Positions 33,056 through 40,809 are shown, counted from the stretch's first letter. The stretch is DNA of 64,000 nucleotides from Acidobacteriota bacterium (GCA_016700075.1 CP065000.1:2108001-2172000), one strand, 5' to 3'. Made by a program: numbers and translations. The notes: generated by a model from the sequence alone, not told the origin.

Positions 33056-33376
33056 GTGCCCGAATGGACTGACAGCGAAGAAGGAGGCGTCGGCGTTTTG
33101 CCGGAGAAAAAGACGCGCCTCGAAAAGCCCAAGCTGTACAAGGTGCTGCTGCATAACGACGATTTCACGACGATGGATTTTGTCGTCTTTATACTGCAGC
33201 ATGTTTTCAAACGCTCGGAGGCCGAGGCCGTGACGATAATGCTGAGCGTCCACAACAGCGGCATTGGCGTCGCCGGCGTTTATCCGTACGAGATCGCAAG
33301 CGAAAAATCGCAAAAAACGATAAACCTTGCCCGAGCCCGCGAATATCCGCTGCTGTGTACGGTTGAGGAGGAATAA
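33056..33376 (+). CDS. clpS: ATP-dependent Clp protease adaptor ClpS
   Basis: ClpS hands proteins with bulky N-terminal residues to ClpAP or ClpCP. The conserved core reads KLYKVLLHNDDFTTMDFVVF, which includes the Asn-Asp-Asp of the N-degron pocket, followed by ILQHVFKRSEAEAVTIMLSV and HNSGIGVAGVYPYEIAxxK. Length 106 is typical. The start is GTG at 33056. No clpA or clpC adjoins. It pairs functionally with the Aat transferase at the left end of the window. Confidence 0.95.
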   Translation: MPEWTDSEEGGVGVLPEKKTRLEKPKLYKVLLHNDDFTTMDFVVFILQHVFKRSEAEAVTIMLSVHNSGIGVAGVYPYEIASEKSQKTINLARAREYPLLCTVEEE

Positions 33377-33412
33377 AGATTGACGTCGCCGATGATCGGT
33401 GTGATTACTAAT

Positions 33413-33427
33413 GTGGCAGTTTGCCAC
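33413..33427 (+). promoter_or_regulatory. Candidate TacAT operator (perfect inverted repeat)
   Basis: GTGGCA-GTT-TGCCAC ends eight bases before the antitoxin ATG at 33436. DUF1778 antitoxins commonly repress their own operon by binding palindromes at this place. The repeat is visible; binding is inference. Confidence 0.45.
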
Positions 33428-33435
33428 CTAATGAA

Positions 33436-33747
33436 ATGGCGGTACGTTCAATAAAACCAAAACGAGTCTTCGATCGGATCAACGTGCGTGTTGAACCGCT
33501 GGTAAAGGAACGTGTATCCAGGGCAGCCAGCCTGTTAGGTCAAGACCTGACGGAATTTACCGTCTCAACGCTCAACGAAAAGGCGATCGCTGTGATCGAT
33601 GAAAGTGAACGTTTTGAGCTGACGCAGGCTGAAAAGGATGCTTTTTTTGAGATCCTTGACCGGCCGGCCGCAAAGCCGACAAAAACAGCGCTCGATGCTG
33701 CGCGGCGATACAAGCGGTTGAAAAAGGATCACAAACTGCGGGCATGA
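33436..33747 (+). CDS. DUF1778 (TacA-type) antitoxin
   Basis: This 103-residue antitoxin carries an N-terminal ribbon-helix-helix DNA-binding region (RINVRVEPLVKERVSRAASL, LGQDLTEFTVSTLNEKA) and a C-terminal toxin-wrapping segment (FELTQAEKDAFFEILDRPAA), in which the SERFELTQ-type motif is characteristic of DUF1778 proteins. It should neutralise the downstream acetyltransferase toxin and repress the operon. ATG 33436 is preferred over an upstream TTG. The stop overlaps the toxin ATG (ATGA). Confidence 0.9.
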   Translation: MAVRSIKPKRVFDRINVRVEPLVKERVSRAASLLGQDLTEFTVSTLNEKAIAVIDESERFELTQAEKDAFFEILDRPAAKPTKTALDAARRYKRLKKDHKLRA

Positions 33748-34250
33748 CGCTGTACATAGTCGCATTGTCACGGGATCATGACCGAAAAAGGTTCTCCTGC
33801 TCCGATCCGGACATCGATATTTTCCTGAAGCAAAAGGCGATGCAGGATCAGGATCTCGATCTGAGCAGGTCGTATGTTCTCGCTGATACGTCCGAACCTG
33901 CGGGGATACTCGGATTCTTTACCATCACGCCGATCCATATCCCGCAGGAGGCAATACCCGGTGACCGGCCTAAGATCAAGCGTGATATACCGGCAGTACT
34001 TCTCGGCCAGTTGGGCGTTGATCGAGAACATCAGGGCAACGGATTGGGCGAATTGCTGCTGGTTGACGCCCAGGCAAAGGCAATGCGGACTGCCGAGATA
34101 GTGGGAATAAGAGCGGTAGTTCTGGATGCCAGGAACGAAAGGCTTGCCGGATGGAATGGATCGCATGGATTTATCAGGCTTGGCGACAGCCTCAGAATAG
34201 TGAAAAGGATCGAGACGATCAGGCGTGAATTAACGGGCTATAGAGTTTGA
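33744..34250 (+). CDS. GNAT-family (TacT-type) toxin, possibly altered at the catalytic tyrosine
   Basis: TacT toxins acetylate the amino group of charged tRNAs and block translation. The N-terminal FSCSDPDIDIFLKQKAMQDQ matches the family's F-x-C-x-x-x-x-L-D-x-F-L stretch. The acetyl-CoA loop is seen as REHQGNGLGELLLVDA. In typical members a tyrosine in an A-x-x-FYExxGF motif is catalytic; here the aligned stretch reads ERLAGWNGSHGFIRL, with no Tyr at that point. Loss of activity is therefore possible, though the alignment is by eye. Length 168 is normal. It is coupled to the antitoxin by an ATGA overlap. Confidence 0.85.
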   Translation: MTLYIVALSRDHDRKRFSCSDPDIDIFLKQKAMQDQDLDLSRSYVLADTSEPAGILGFFTITPIHIPQEAIPGDRPKIKRDIPAVLLGQLGVDREHQGNGLGELLLVDAQAKAMRTAEIVGIRAVVLDARNERLAGWNGSHGFIRLGDSLRIVKRIETIRRELTGYRV

Positions 34251-34373
34251 AAAAACAGTTGTTGTGATAAAATCAGAAACGTTTATGCGGAGGCCATCGC
34301 CCATTATTACCGATAGATCAGGGACACCGTTCGGCGGCTGCTGAACGGCGAAAAGGCGAGGTTTGCCATGGGT

Positions 34374-34404
34374 CCCAAGCTTGAAAGCGAGCTTGGGGCT
34401 TTTT
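34374..34404 (+). terminator. Rho-independent terminator after the TacAT-like operon
   Basis: CCCAAGCT (34374-34381) pairs with AGCTTGGG (34390-34397), followed by GCTTTTTG. It lies 120 bp beyond the toxin stop. Confidence 0.7.
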
Positions 34405-34440
34405 GTTTGCCGGTTGGCAGTTTTCTTGATCGCGGTTCGC

Positions 34441-34472
34441 TCTCGCCCTTGCTCACGCGCGGGCTTTGGCAA
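34441..34472 (-). repeat. Single outlying copy of the 32-nt repeat, upstream of ileS
   Basis: This is the minus-strand copy of the 32-nt unit found four times after argH (48406-48659). It reads TCTCGCCCTTGCTCACGCGC at its start and lies 43 bp before the ileS ATG. Confidence 0.75.
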
Positions 34473-34515
34473 CTTGGTTTGATGTTGAACAAGAAATGTT
34501 AGAATTCTGATTTTT

Positions 34516-37458
34516 ATGTCTGAAGAGTTTGAGTTGAAAAAGACAGTAAATTTGCCGCGGACCGATTTTTCGCAGAAAGCGAATCTCGGACAGATGGAGC
34601 CTGCACGGCTGAAAAAGTGGCAGGAAGCGAAGCTGTATGAGCAGATCGCGGAAGCGAGACGCGGGCGCGAGAAATTCATCCTGCACGACGGCCCTCCGTA
34701 TGCAAACGCCGATATTCACATCGGCACGGCGCTGAACAAGATATTGAAGGATTTCGTCGTCAAGAGCCGCTCGATGATGGGCTATGACGCGCCCTACGTT
34801 CCCGGCTATGACTGTCACGGACTGCCCATCGAGACGCTGGTCGAAAGAAAACTCGCAGAAAAAGGCAAGAACAAAGCGGATATTCCCGTGGCGAGTTTTC
34901 GCCGCATTTGCCGCGAACACGCTTCGACGGCGATGAACAACCAGACGCGCGATTTTCAGCGGCTGGGAATTTTAGGTGAATGGGAAATGCCGTACCTGAC
35001 GATGTCTCCGGAATATGAATCTTCGACCGCTCGTTTGTTCGGCAAGTTTCTCGAACGCGGTTTTGTTTACAAAGGCCTGCGTCCGGTCTATTGGTGCATA
35101 CACGATCAGACGGCCCTCGCTGAGGCAGAGGTCGAGTATCGCGAACACACCTCGCCTTCGGTTTATGTGAAGTTCCCGCTCGTTACCGATCCGGCCGAGA
35201 TCGATCCGGCACTCGCGGGCAAGCAGGTTTTTGTCGTCATCTGGACCACGACGCCGTGGACGCTGCCCGCAAATCTCGGCATTGCGGTGCATCCTGAGTT
35301 CGAGTATTCGGCGGTGGAGGTTGGCAGCGAAGTTTATATAGTCGCGAGCGAGCTTGCACCGTCGTTCAATGAAACGTGTGGCTTTGAGAGCGCAAAAGAG
35401 CTTGCGCGTTTTAAGGGAGCGAAGCTCGATCGTATGCAAGCTCGGCATGCCTGGATCGATCGCCCGTCGCTGATAATGAACGGCGAGCACGTCACGCTTG
35501 GCGAGGCAGACGCCGAATCAGAGCTCGACGTGCGTTTTGAGAACAAGTCCGCGAAAAAGAGCGGCACCGGCTGCGTCCACACGGCTCCGGGGCACGGTGC
35601 GGACGATTTTCACATTGCGAAACAATACGGGCTTGAGGTTTATGCGCCGGTTGACGCTTCGGGCGCGTTCACGCCCGAGGTCGAGCATTTCGCGGGAATG
35701 CGCGTTTTTGACGCGAACCCGAAGATCGTCGAATTCATGCGCGAGAGCGGAGCATTGCTCTTCAGCGAGAATTATCAGCACCGCTATCCGCACTGTTGGC
35801 GCTGCAAAAAACCGGTCATTTTCAGAGCGACGCCGCAGTGGTTCATCTCGATGGACGAGGCCGTTGACGGCCGCAGCCTGCGTGAACGCGCACTTGCAGA
35901 GATCGCCGATGTGAAATGGCATCCCTCGTGGGGCGAGGGCCGCATGGCGAATATGTTCAAAGGCCGGCCCGACTGGTGCGTGTCGCGGCAGCGTTCGTGG
36001 GGCGTGCCGATACCTGTTTTTTATTGCACAGGCTGTGACGAGGCAGTTGCCGATCCTAAGATCGTCGATCACGTCGCTGATATTTTCGCGAAGGAAACTT
36101 CGGACGCGTGGTATGCACGCGAGGCCGCGGAACTGCTGCCCGAAGGCTTTGCCTGCGTGAAATGCGGCGGAGCGGATTTCCGCAAAGAGACCGATATTCT
36201 AGATGTGTGGTTCGATTCGGGTTCGTCGTGTGTCGCCGTACTGGAAACACGCGGCGATACGCTTCGTTTTCCGGCGGACGTTTATCTGGAGGGCGGCGAT
36301 CAGTACCGCGGCTGGTTCAATTCGTCCATGAGCTGCGGCATCGCGGCGCATGATGCGGCCCCGTATCGCCAGATCATCACGCACGGCTGGGTCGTTGACG
36401 GCGAAGGCAAAAAGCAATCGAAATCGCTCGGTAACGTAACCGCTCCGCAGGAGATCATCGGCAAATCCGGTGCCGACGTGCTGCGTCTGTGGGCGGCGGC
36501 TGTCGATTATACCGAGGACGTGCGGTGTTCGGACGAGATACTGCAGCGTGTCGTCGATGCATACCGCAAGATGCGCAATACGCTGCGGTATGCGCTCGGC
36601 AATCTCGACGGCTTTGATCTGAAAGAACATTCCGTCGCCGAAAACGAGATGTTCGAGATCGACCGTTGGGCTCTCGCCGGCTTGGACGAGGTCGCGGCAA
36701 AGGTCATCGCGGCGTATCGCGAATATGATTTTCAGGCGGCGTATAACGCGCTTTACAACCTCTGCACCGTTACGCTGTCGGCGCGGTATTTCGACATCAT
36801 CAAGGACCGGCTTTACATCATGGCTCCGTCGTCGGTTGGCCGGCGTTCGGCGCAGACGGCGTTGTACTCTATCGCCGATACGCTTTGCCGGCTGATGGCT
36901 CCGCTGCTCGCTTTCACGGCGGACGAGGCATGGGAAAATCTGCCGGGCGAACGCGAGGCGTCGGTGCATTTGGCGGAATTCAGGGACGCAATGCAGGCTG
37001 GCAGCCTGCGATCCGACGTTGGGGGCGCAGGCAGCTTGCCTGCAGGGAAAAATAGAGAGCAGGCTGGCAGCCTGCGGTCCGTCGGAAATTCGCGGTCCGA
37101 CGGCAGCCTGCTGTCAAAATGGGAACGCGTATTTACGATACGCGACGAAGTTCTTCGGGCTCTCGAAACGGCGAGGAACGACAAGCAGATCGGTTCGTCG
37201 CTCGAGGCAAAGGTCATTCTGAAAACGGACGCCGAGACGACGCGGTTCCTGCTCGGCTATTACGAGCAGTTGAGATACATCTTTATCGTGTCGCAGGTCG
37301 AGGTGCACGAGGGCGATGCTTTCGGCATCAATATCGCGAGGGCGGATGGCGAAAAATGCGAACGCTGTTGGAATTACTCCACACGCGTAGGCGAAAATGA
37401 TCGTTTCCCGACGTGTTGCGAACGCTGTGTCGAGGCTCTGGAAATGATGAACCTATGA
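34516..37458 (+). CDS. ileS: Isoleucyl-tRNA synthetase, with palindromic repeats inserted in frame
   Basis: IleS charges tRNA-Ile and edits valine. The class I signature HIGH appears as NADIHIGTALNKILKD at residues 64-79, and KMSKS as GKKQSKSLGNVTAPQE near 632. The editing domain includes WTTTPWTLPANLGIAV and TGCVHTAPGHGADDF. A C-terminal zinc ribbon has CERCWNYS and CCERC. Length 980 is above most bacterial type 1 enzymes partly because residues about 826-863 are encoded by three GC-rich palindromes lying between LAEF and the anticodon-binding helix WERVFTIRDEVLRALE. The added stretch reads as low-complexity Gly/Ser/Arg-rich sequence. The stop overlaps the next gene's ATG. Confidence 0.96.
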   Translation: MSEEFELKKTVNLPRTDFSQKANLGQMEPARLKKWQEAKLYEQIAEARRGREKFILHDGPPYANADIHIGTALNKILKDFVVKSRSMMGYDAPYVPGYDCHGLPIETLVERKLAEKGKNKADIPVASFRRICREHASTAMNNQTRDFQRLGILGEWEMPYLTMSPEYESSTARLFGKFLERGFVYKGLRPVYWCIHDQTALAEAEVEYREHTSPSVYVKFPLVTDPAEIDPALAGKQVFVVIWTTTPWTLPANLGIAVHPEFEYSAVEVGSEVYIVASELAPSFNETCGFESAKELARFKGAKLDRMQARHAWIDRPSLIMNGEHVTLGEADAESELDVRFENKSAKKSGTGCVHTAPGHGADDFHIAKQYGLEVYAPVDASGAFTPEVEHFAGMRVFDANPKIVEFMRESGALLFSENYQHRYPHCWRCKKPVIFRATPQWFISMDEAVDGRSLRERALAEIADVKWHPSWGEGRMANMFKGRPDWCVSRQRSWGVPIPVFYCTGCDEAVADPKIVDHVADIFAKETSDAWYAREAAELLPEGFACVKCGGADFRKETDILDVWFDSGSSCVAVLETRGDTLRFPADVYLEGGDQYRGWFNSSMSCGIAAHDAAPYRQIITHGWVVDGEGKKQSKSLGNVTAPQEIIGKSGADVLRLWAAAVDYTEDVRCSDEILQRVVDAYRKMRNTLRYALGNLDGFDLKEHSVAENEMFEIDRWALAGLDEVAAKVIAAYREYDFQAAYNALYNLCTVTLSARYFDIIKDRLYIMAPSSVGRRSAQTALYSIADTLCRLMAPLLAFTADEAWENLPGEREASVHLAEFRDAMQAGSLRSDVGGAGSLPAGKNREQAGSLRSVGNSRSDGSLLSKWERVFTIRDEVLRALETARNDKQIGSSLEAKVILKTDAETTRFLLGYYEQLRYIFIVSQVEVHEGDAFGINIARADGEKCERCWNYSTRVGENDRFPTCCERCVEALEMMNL
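36991..37103. repeat. Palindromic repeat cluster within ileS coding sequence
   Basis: Three 17-bp palindromes lie in tandem: GCAGGCT-GGC-AGCCTGC (36993-37009), GCAGGCA-GCT-TGCCTGC (37027-37043) and GCAGGCT-GGC-AGCCTGC (37059-37075). A fourth stem CCGTCGG/CCGACGG follows (37079-37085 with 37097-37103). The first unit matches the intergenic copy at 16935-16957. The insert keeps the ileS frame. Confidence 0.85.
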
Positions 37459-37892
37459 GAAATAGAAACTTGATCCTGACCTTTTCTGTTTTTATGTTTT
37501 TGGCGCTTGTCGGCAGCGAAGCGTCCGCTCAGGCCGTGCGTACGCCGGAGCCGAATTCACCCGATCGAAAAGCGATATTGGAGGCGCTTCGTGTGCCGGT
37601 TGAACGCGATCTGAAGCAAAAGATCGTTTTTGTCGTTGATAATTTCAATATCTCAGGCAATTGGGCTTTCGTCAGCGGACAGCCGACGCAGCCCGACGGT
37701 TCGCGGCCTAACCTGAGCCGCACGGCGTGGGCAGATGCCGAAGATCTTTTCGACGACAATTTTTTTGGGCTGTTGAAAAAGACCGGCGGCAAATGGCGTG
37801 TCGTCAAGCACGCACTTGGTTGTACGGACGTTTGTTATCTGGATTGGCCGACGAAATACAAAGCTCCGAAACGGGTCTTTCCGTTCGGTTGA
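37455..37892 (+). CDS. Small exported protein of unknown function, copy 1 of a tandem pair
   Basis: The 145-residue product has a signal peptide (residues 1-26, ending ASAQ) and a mature part of about 120 residues with two cysteines close together (ALGCTDVCYLDW) that could form a disulfide. The core RKAILEALRVPVERDLKQKI and the KTGGKWRVVKHALGC stretch recur nearly unchanged in the next gene. I do not recognise a named family. The ATG at 37455 overlaps the ileS stop. Its place inside the ileS-lspA-lgt run suggests co-transcription with these genes. Confidence 0.8.
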   Translation: MRNRNLILTFSVFMFLALVGSEASAQAVRTPEPNSPDRKAILEALRVPVERDLKQKIVFVVDNFNISGNWAFVSGQPTQPDGSRPNLSRTAWADAEDLFDDNFFGLLKKTGGKWRVVKHALGCTDVCYLDWPTKYKAPKRVFPFG

Positions 37893-37935
37893 TGCCGGGC
37901 AAATTTAGAAAAGCGAGACACGGAGGAGTTCGAAC

Positions 37936-38376
37936 ATGCGAAAAATGATATTTGCGGCATTCGTGATGTTGTTGGCTTCGGCTGCGGCAACGCAGGTCGC
38001 GGCGCAGAAGGTTTACACGCCTGAGAGAGGTTCTGCTGAACGCAAAGCTATTTTGGACGCTCTCCGCGTGCCGGTGGAGCGGGATCTGAAACAAAAGATC
38101 GTTTTCAACACCGAATATTTCAACGTCTCGGCGAACTGGGCATTTCTGGGCGGCGATCCGCAGACGCCGGAAGGCGGCAAACCGAATTACCGCGGTACGC
38201 GATATTGGGAAGCTGTTCGTGCGGATATGTTCGACAACAACTTCTTCACCGTTCTGCGAAAGACCGGCGGCCGCTGGCGTGTCGTTACATATGCGATCGG
38301 CTGCACGGACGTTTGCTATGCCGACTGGTGGCGGCGGCATCGCGCGCCAAAGGCGATATTCCCCTATACTGAGTAA
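37936..38376 (+). CDS. Small exported protein of unknown function, copy 2 of a tandem pair
   Basis: This 146-residue protein is a clear paralogue of the preceding gene. It has a signal peptide (residues 1-23, ending QVAAQ), the shared core RKAILDALRVPVERDLKQKI, then FNVSANWAFLGGDPQTPEG, KTGGRWRVVTYAIGCTDVCY and a basic tail WRRHRAPKAIFPY. The conserved GCTDVCYxDW cysteine pair is kept. The repeats of wording between the copies extend over most of the mature region, so the pair arose by tandem duplication. The ATG follows GGAG at a good distance (GGAGGAGTTCGAAC). Function unknown; secreted or periplasmic. Confidence 0.8.
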   Translation: MRKMIFAAFVMLLASAAATQVAAQKVYTPERGSAERKAILDALRVPVERDLKQKIVFNTEYFNVSANWAFLGGDPQTPEGGKPNYRGTRYWEAVRADMFDNNFFTVLRKTGGRWRVVTYAIGCTDVCYADWWRRHRAPKAIFPYTE

Positions 38377-38380
38377 ACTA

Positions 38381-38896
38381 GTGACCGGACGCGATCTATT
38401 GTGGAAACTCGGCTATCTCGCCATCACCGGCGGGATCTTTATGATCGACCAGACGACGAAGGCGTGGGCAGTGAAACGCCTTCGTTTCGACGGCGACATC
38501 TCGGTAATCCCCGGCCTGCTGAATTTTGCATATGCCACCAATACGGGCGTGGCGTTTTCAATGCTGGACGATCACGGCGACGCAGGCCGTTGGGGCTTGT
38601 CTGCGGTCGCATTGGTAGCGGGCGTTCTGATCCTTTATTTCTTTTGGCGGACGCCGCGAACGGACGACCGAGTGCTCGGAGCTCTCGCTCTGCTGCTTGC
38701 GGGCATCGCGGGCAACGTGACCGACCGTATCCGGCTCGGGTTTGTCGTAGATTTCATCGACGTTCAATTCGGCTCGTGGCACTATCCGACATTCAACGTC
38801 GCAGACATGGCGATAGTTATGGGAGCCGGCCTGTTGATCATCGATATGCTCTTAACAAAGAAAAGGCCGACCGAACCCCTCGAAAGCGATTCCTGA
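38381..38896 (+). CDS. lspA: Lipoprotein signal peptidase (signal peptidase II)
   Basis: LspA is an inner-membrane aspartyl protease that cleaves signal peptides of diacylglyceryl-modified prolipoproteins. The 171-residue protein has four hydrophobic helices. Catalytic regions are seen as FMIDQTTKAWAV, FAYATNTGVAFSM, GNVTDRIRLGFVVDFIDVQF (first Asp) and YPTFNVADMAI (second Asp). The GTG at 38381 is chosen because it places the first helix in frame and starts just after the stop of the preceding gene; the longer frame overlaps that gene. lgt follows seven bases after the stop, so the two lipoprotein maturation enzymes are coupled. Confidence 0.94.
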   Translation: MTGRDLLWKLGYLAITGGIFMIDQTTKAWAVKRLRFDGDISVIPGLLNFAYATNTGVAFSMLDDHGDAGRWGLSAVALVAGVLILYFFWRTPRTDDRVLGALALLLAGIAGNVTDRIRLGFVVDFIDVQFGSWHYPTFNVADMAIVMGAGLLIIDMLLTKKRPTEPLESDS

Positions 38897-38902
38897 TCCT
38901 TT

Positions 38903-39721
38903 ATGTACCCCGAAATTTACCGCATCGGCGATTTTCCTTTGACCAGCTACGGCGTGTGGCTGGCAGTGGGGATGCTGGTCGCGCTTTTTGCGGCGTCGCG
39001 GTTGGCTGAGCGTGACGGCATAGCTCGTGACCGCGTTTACGACCTCGGGCTGTGGACGCTGCTCGGCGGGCTGCTCGGGTCGAAGGTGCTGATGTTTTTC
39101 GTCGAGGACAACATCAACGTCTTTTCGCTTGATTTCCTTCGATCAGGCGGCGTGTATTACGGCGGCCTGATAGGCGGCTTTCTGGCTGTCGCGATACTCG
39201 TGCCGTATTACAAACTGCCGTTTTGGAAGGTGGCGGACGCTTTTGCTCCCGCAGTGGCACTGGGACAGGCGTTCGGCCGCCAAGGCTGTTTCGCGGCGGG
39301 CTGCTGTTGGGGAAAGCCGACGACGAATTGGTGGGGCGTGCATTTTTCCGAACTCGGCCACGAATATACAGGCGTTCCAATTGCCGACGGCGTACATCTG
39401 CACCCGACGCAGCTCATTGAATCGTTCACGATGTTCGGCGTGTTCTGGCTGCTGGTCTGGCTGCACAAACGCAAGCGTTTTGACGGCCAAATACTGATAC
39501 TTTACGGCATCATTTACGCGATATTCCGCTTTTTGATCGAATTCCTGCGCGACGATCCGCAGCGAGGCGACCTTTTCGGCACGTCCGCGATGACGGGCCT
39601 TTCGCCGTCGCAGCTGATCAGCCTTGTGGTAGCGGCGGCGTGTATCGTGTTTCTCATAATTCGATTGCGTTCGACGGGCGAAGCTGTTGATTCTGAAAAC
39701 CCCGTTAAGAGTGACAAATGA
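38903..39721 (+). CDS. lgt: Phosphatidylglycerol--prolipoprotein diacylglyceryl transferase
   Basis: Lgt attaches diacylglycerol to the lipobox cysteine of prolipoproteins, the step before LspA. The 272-residue protein has about seven hydrophobic segments. The signature region GQAFGRQGCFAAGCCWGKPT (with the conserved Arg) lies near residue 130, and GLLGSKVLMFF, SGGVYYGGLIGGF, HPTQLIESF and FRFLIEFLRDD are family features. The gene follows lspA closely. Its last codons enter a 15-bp inverted repeat that separates it from rluD. Confidence 0.95.
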   Translation: MYPEIYRIGDFPLTSYGVWLAVGMLVALFAASRLAERDGIARDRVYDLGLWTLLGGLLGSKVLMFFVEDNINVFSLDFLRSGGVYYGGLIGGFLAVAILVPYYKLPFWKVADAFAPAVALGQAFGRQGCFAAGCCWGKPTTNWWGVHFSELGHEYTGVPIADGVHLHPTQLIESFTMFGVFWLLVWLHKRKRFDGQILILYGIIYAIFRFLIEFLRDDPQRGDLFGTSAMTGLSPSQLISLVVAAACIVFLIIRLRSTGEAVDSENPVKSDK

Positions 39722-39747
39722 CATGCGGATAGATGTCACTTGTCACT
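39710..39747. repeat. 15-bp inverted repeat spanning the lgt stop and rluD start
   Basis: AGTGACAAATGACAT (39710-39724) and ATGTCACTTGTCACT (39733-39747) are complementary with one mismatch around an eight-base loop. The left arm holds the lgt stop codon and the right arm begins with the first possible rluD ATG. Confidence 0.7.
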
Positions 39748-40809
39748 TACCACTATCAACTATCCACTGCACATATCGTGTCTTCACCAGCACTTCTCGA
39801 TCTCATAATAACCGCCGCTGAGGCCGGCACGCGACTCGACGCGTTCCTAGCGGAGCGCATCGAGGGCTGGTCGCGTTCGCGGCTGCAGCGGCTGATCGAG
39901 GACGGCGATGTTCTCGTCAACGACAAGCAGGCAAAGCCTTCGTACAAACTCCGCGCAGGCGACGAGATCGACATCGATCTGACAGAGCCCGCCGATGTCC
40001 GTTTCGAGCCTGAGAACATCCCGCTCGATATTGTTTACGAGGACGAGTACCTCGCCGTCATCAACAAACCTGCGGGAATGGTGGTCCATCCCGGAGCGGG
40101 CATTTCGGGCGGGACGCTTGCGAATGCCATCGCGTGGTATTTCATGTCAGAACCAACTGCGGTAGCGGGTGGTTTAGGATCGGGTGCCGCTTACGTTCAA
40201 CCACCTCCTACCGGAGGCGGTTCTGACAAGACGCCGCCCGCTGACGCAGGAGGTTCTAACAGGGTCGGCATCGTGCATCGTCTGGACAAGGACACGTCAG
40301 GGCTGATCGTTGTCGCGAAGACCGAGGAAATGCAGGAAAAGCTGTCCGAGCTGTTCCGAAAGCGTAAGGTCGAGAAATCGTATATTGCTCTAGTTCATGG
40401 GAGCCCGCGGGACAATTCGGGTACTATTGAGCGGCCGATCGCCCGCGACCGCTGGCACCGGACAAAGATGACCGTCGCCGCGAACGGACGCTATGCATTG
40501 ACGCATTGGCGCGTCCGGCAGCGGTTCGAAAAATTTGCGCTTCTTGAGGTCGATATCAAGACCGGCCGCACGCATCAGATACGTGTCCACCTCGCGTCAA
40601 TAAATCATCCCGTTGTCGGCGACGCGGTCTATAATGAGGGCCGCGACAATACCATAGCCAACATCGAGATACGCAAAGCGGTCGAAAAACTCGGCCGATT
40701 CTTCCTTCACGCTGAAAAGCTCTCTTTTGCACATCCCGCCACGGCAGAAACACTGTCTTTGGAAGTTGCTCTACCTAAAGAACTTGCGGCTTTCATTAAC
40801 GTGCTATAA
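39733..40809 (+). CDS. rluD: Large-subunit rRNA pseudouridine synthase RluD-like, with an in-frame repeat insert
   Basis: RluA/RluD enzymes isomerise uridines in 23S rRNA helix 69 or related sites. An S4-like RNA-binding region (RLDAFLAERIEGWSRSRLQR, LIEDGDVLVNDK) precedes the catalytic domain. The catalytic aspartate is Asp185 in GIVHRLDKDTSGLIVVAKT; KxxTGRTHQIRVHL follows. Between NAIAWYF (about residue 135) and RVGIVHRLDK lie about 38 extra residues, low in complexity (PTAVAGGLGSGAAYVQPPPT then GGGSDKTPPADAGG), encoded by an inverted repeat pair. The start at ATG 39733 lies in an inverted repeat; GTG 39778 is an alternative and leaves the S4 domain complete. Confidence 0.93.
   Translation: MSLVTYHYQLSTAHIVSSPALLDLIITAAEAGTRLDAFLAERIEGWSRSRLQRLIEDGDVLVNDKQAKPSYKLRAGDEIDIDLTEPADVRFEPENIPLDIVYEDEYLAVINKPAGMVVHPGAGISGGTLANAIAWYFMSEPTAVAGGLGSGAAYVQPPPTGGGSDKTPPADAGGSNRVGIVHRLDKDTSGLIVVAKTEEMQEKLSELFRKRKVEKSYIALVHGSPRDNSGTIERPIARDRWHRTKMTVAANGRYALTHWRVRQRFEKFALLEVDIKTGRTHQIRVHLASINHPVVGDAVYNEGRDNTIANIEIRKAVEKLGRFFLHAEKLSFAHPATAETLSLEVALPKELAAFINVL
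40146..40260. repeat. Inverted repeat pair within rluD coding sequence
   Basis: A unit of about 28 nt at 40146-40173 (beginning GTCAGAACCAACTGCGGTAG) recurs inverted at 40233-40260. In between, GTCAGAACC (40146-40154) also pairs with GGTTCTGAC (40219-40227), and GGTGGTT (40168-40174) with AACCACC (40199-40205). The insert keeps the reading frame and interrupts the loop before the catalytic motif. Confidence 0.8.

Noticed and set aside
32645..33427. 260-codon minus-strand frame across clpS and the TPR regulator start
   Set aside because: It runs over clpS and a promoter gap on the wrong strand and lacks any conserved motif.
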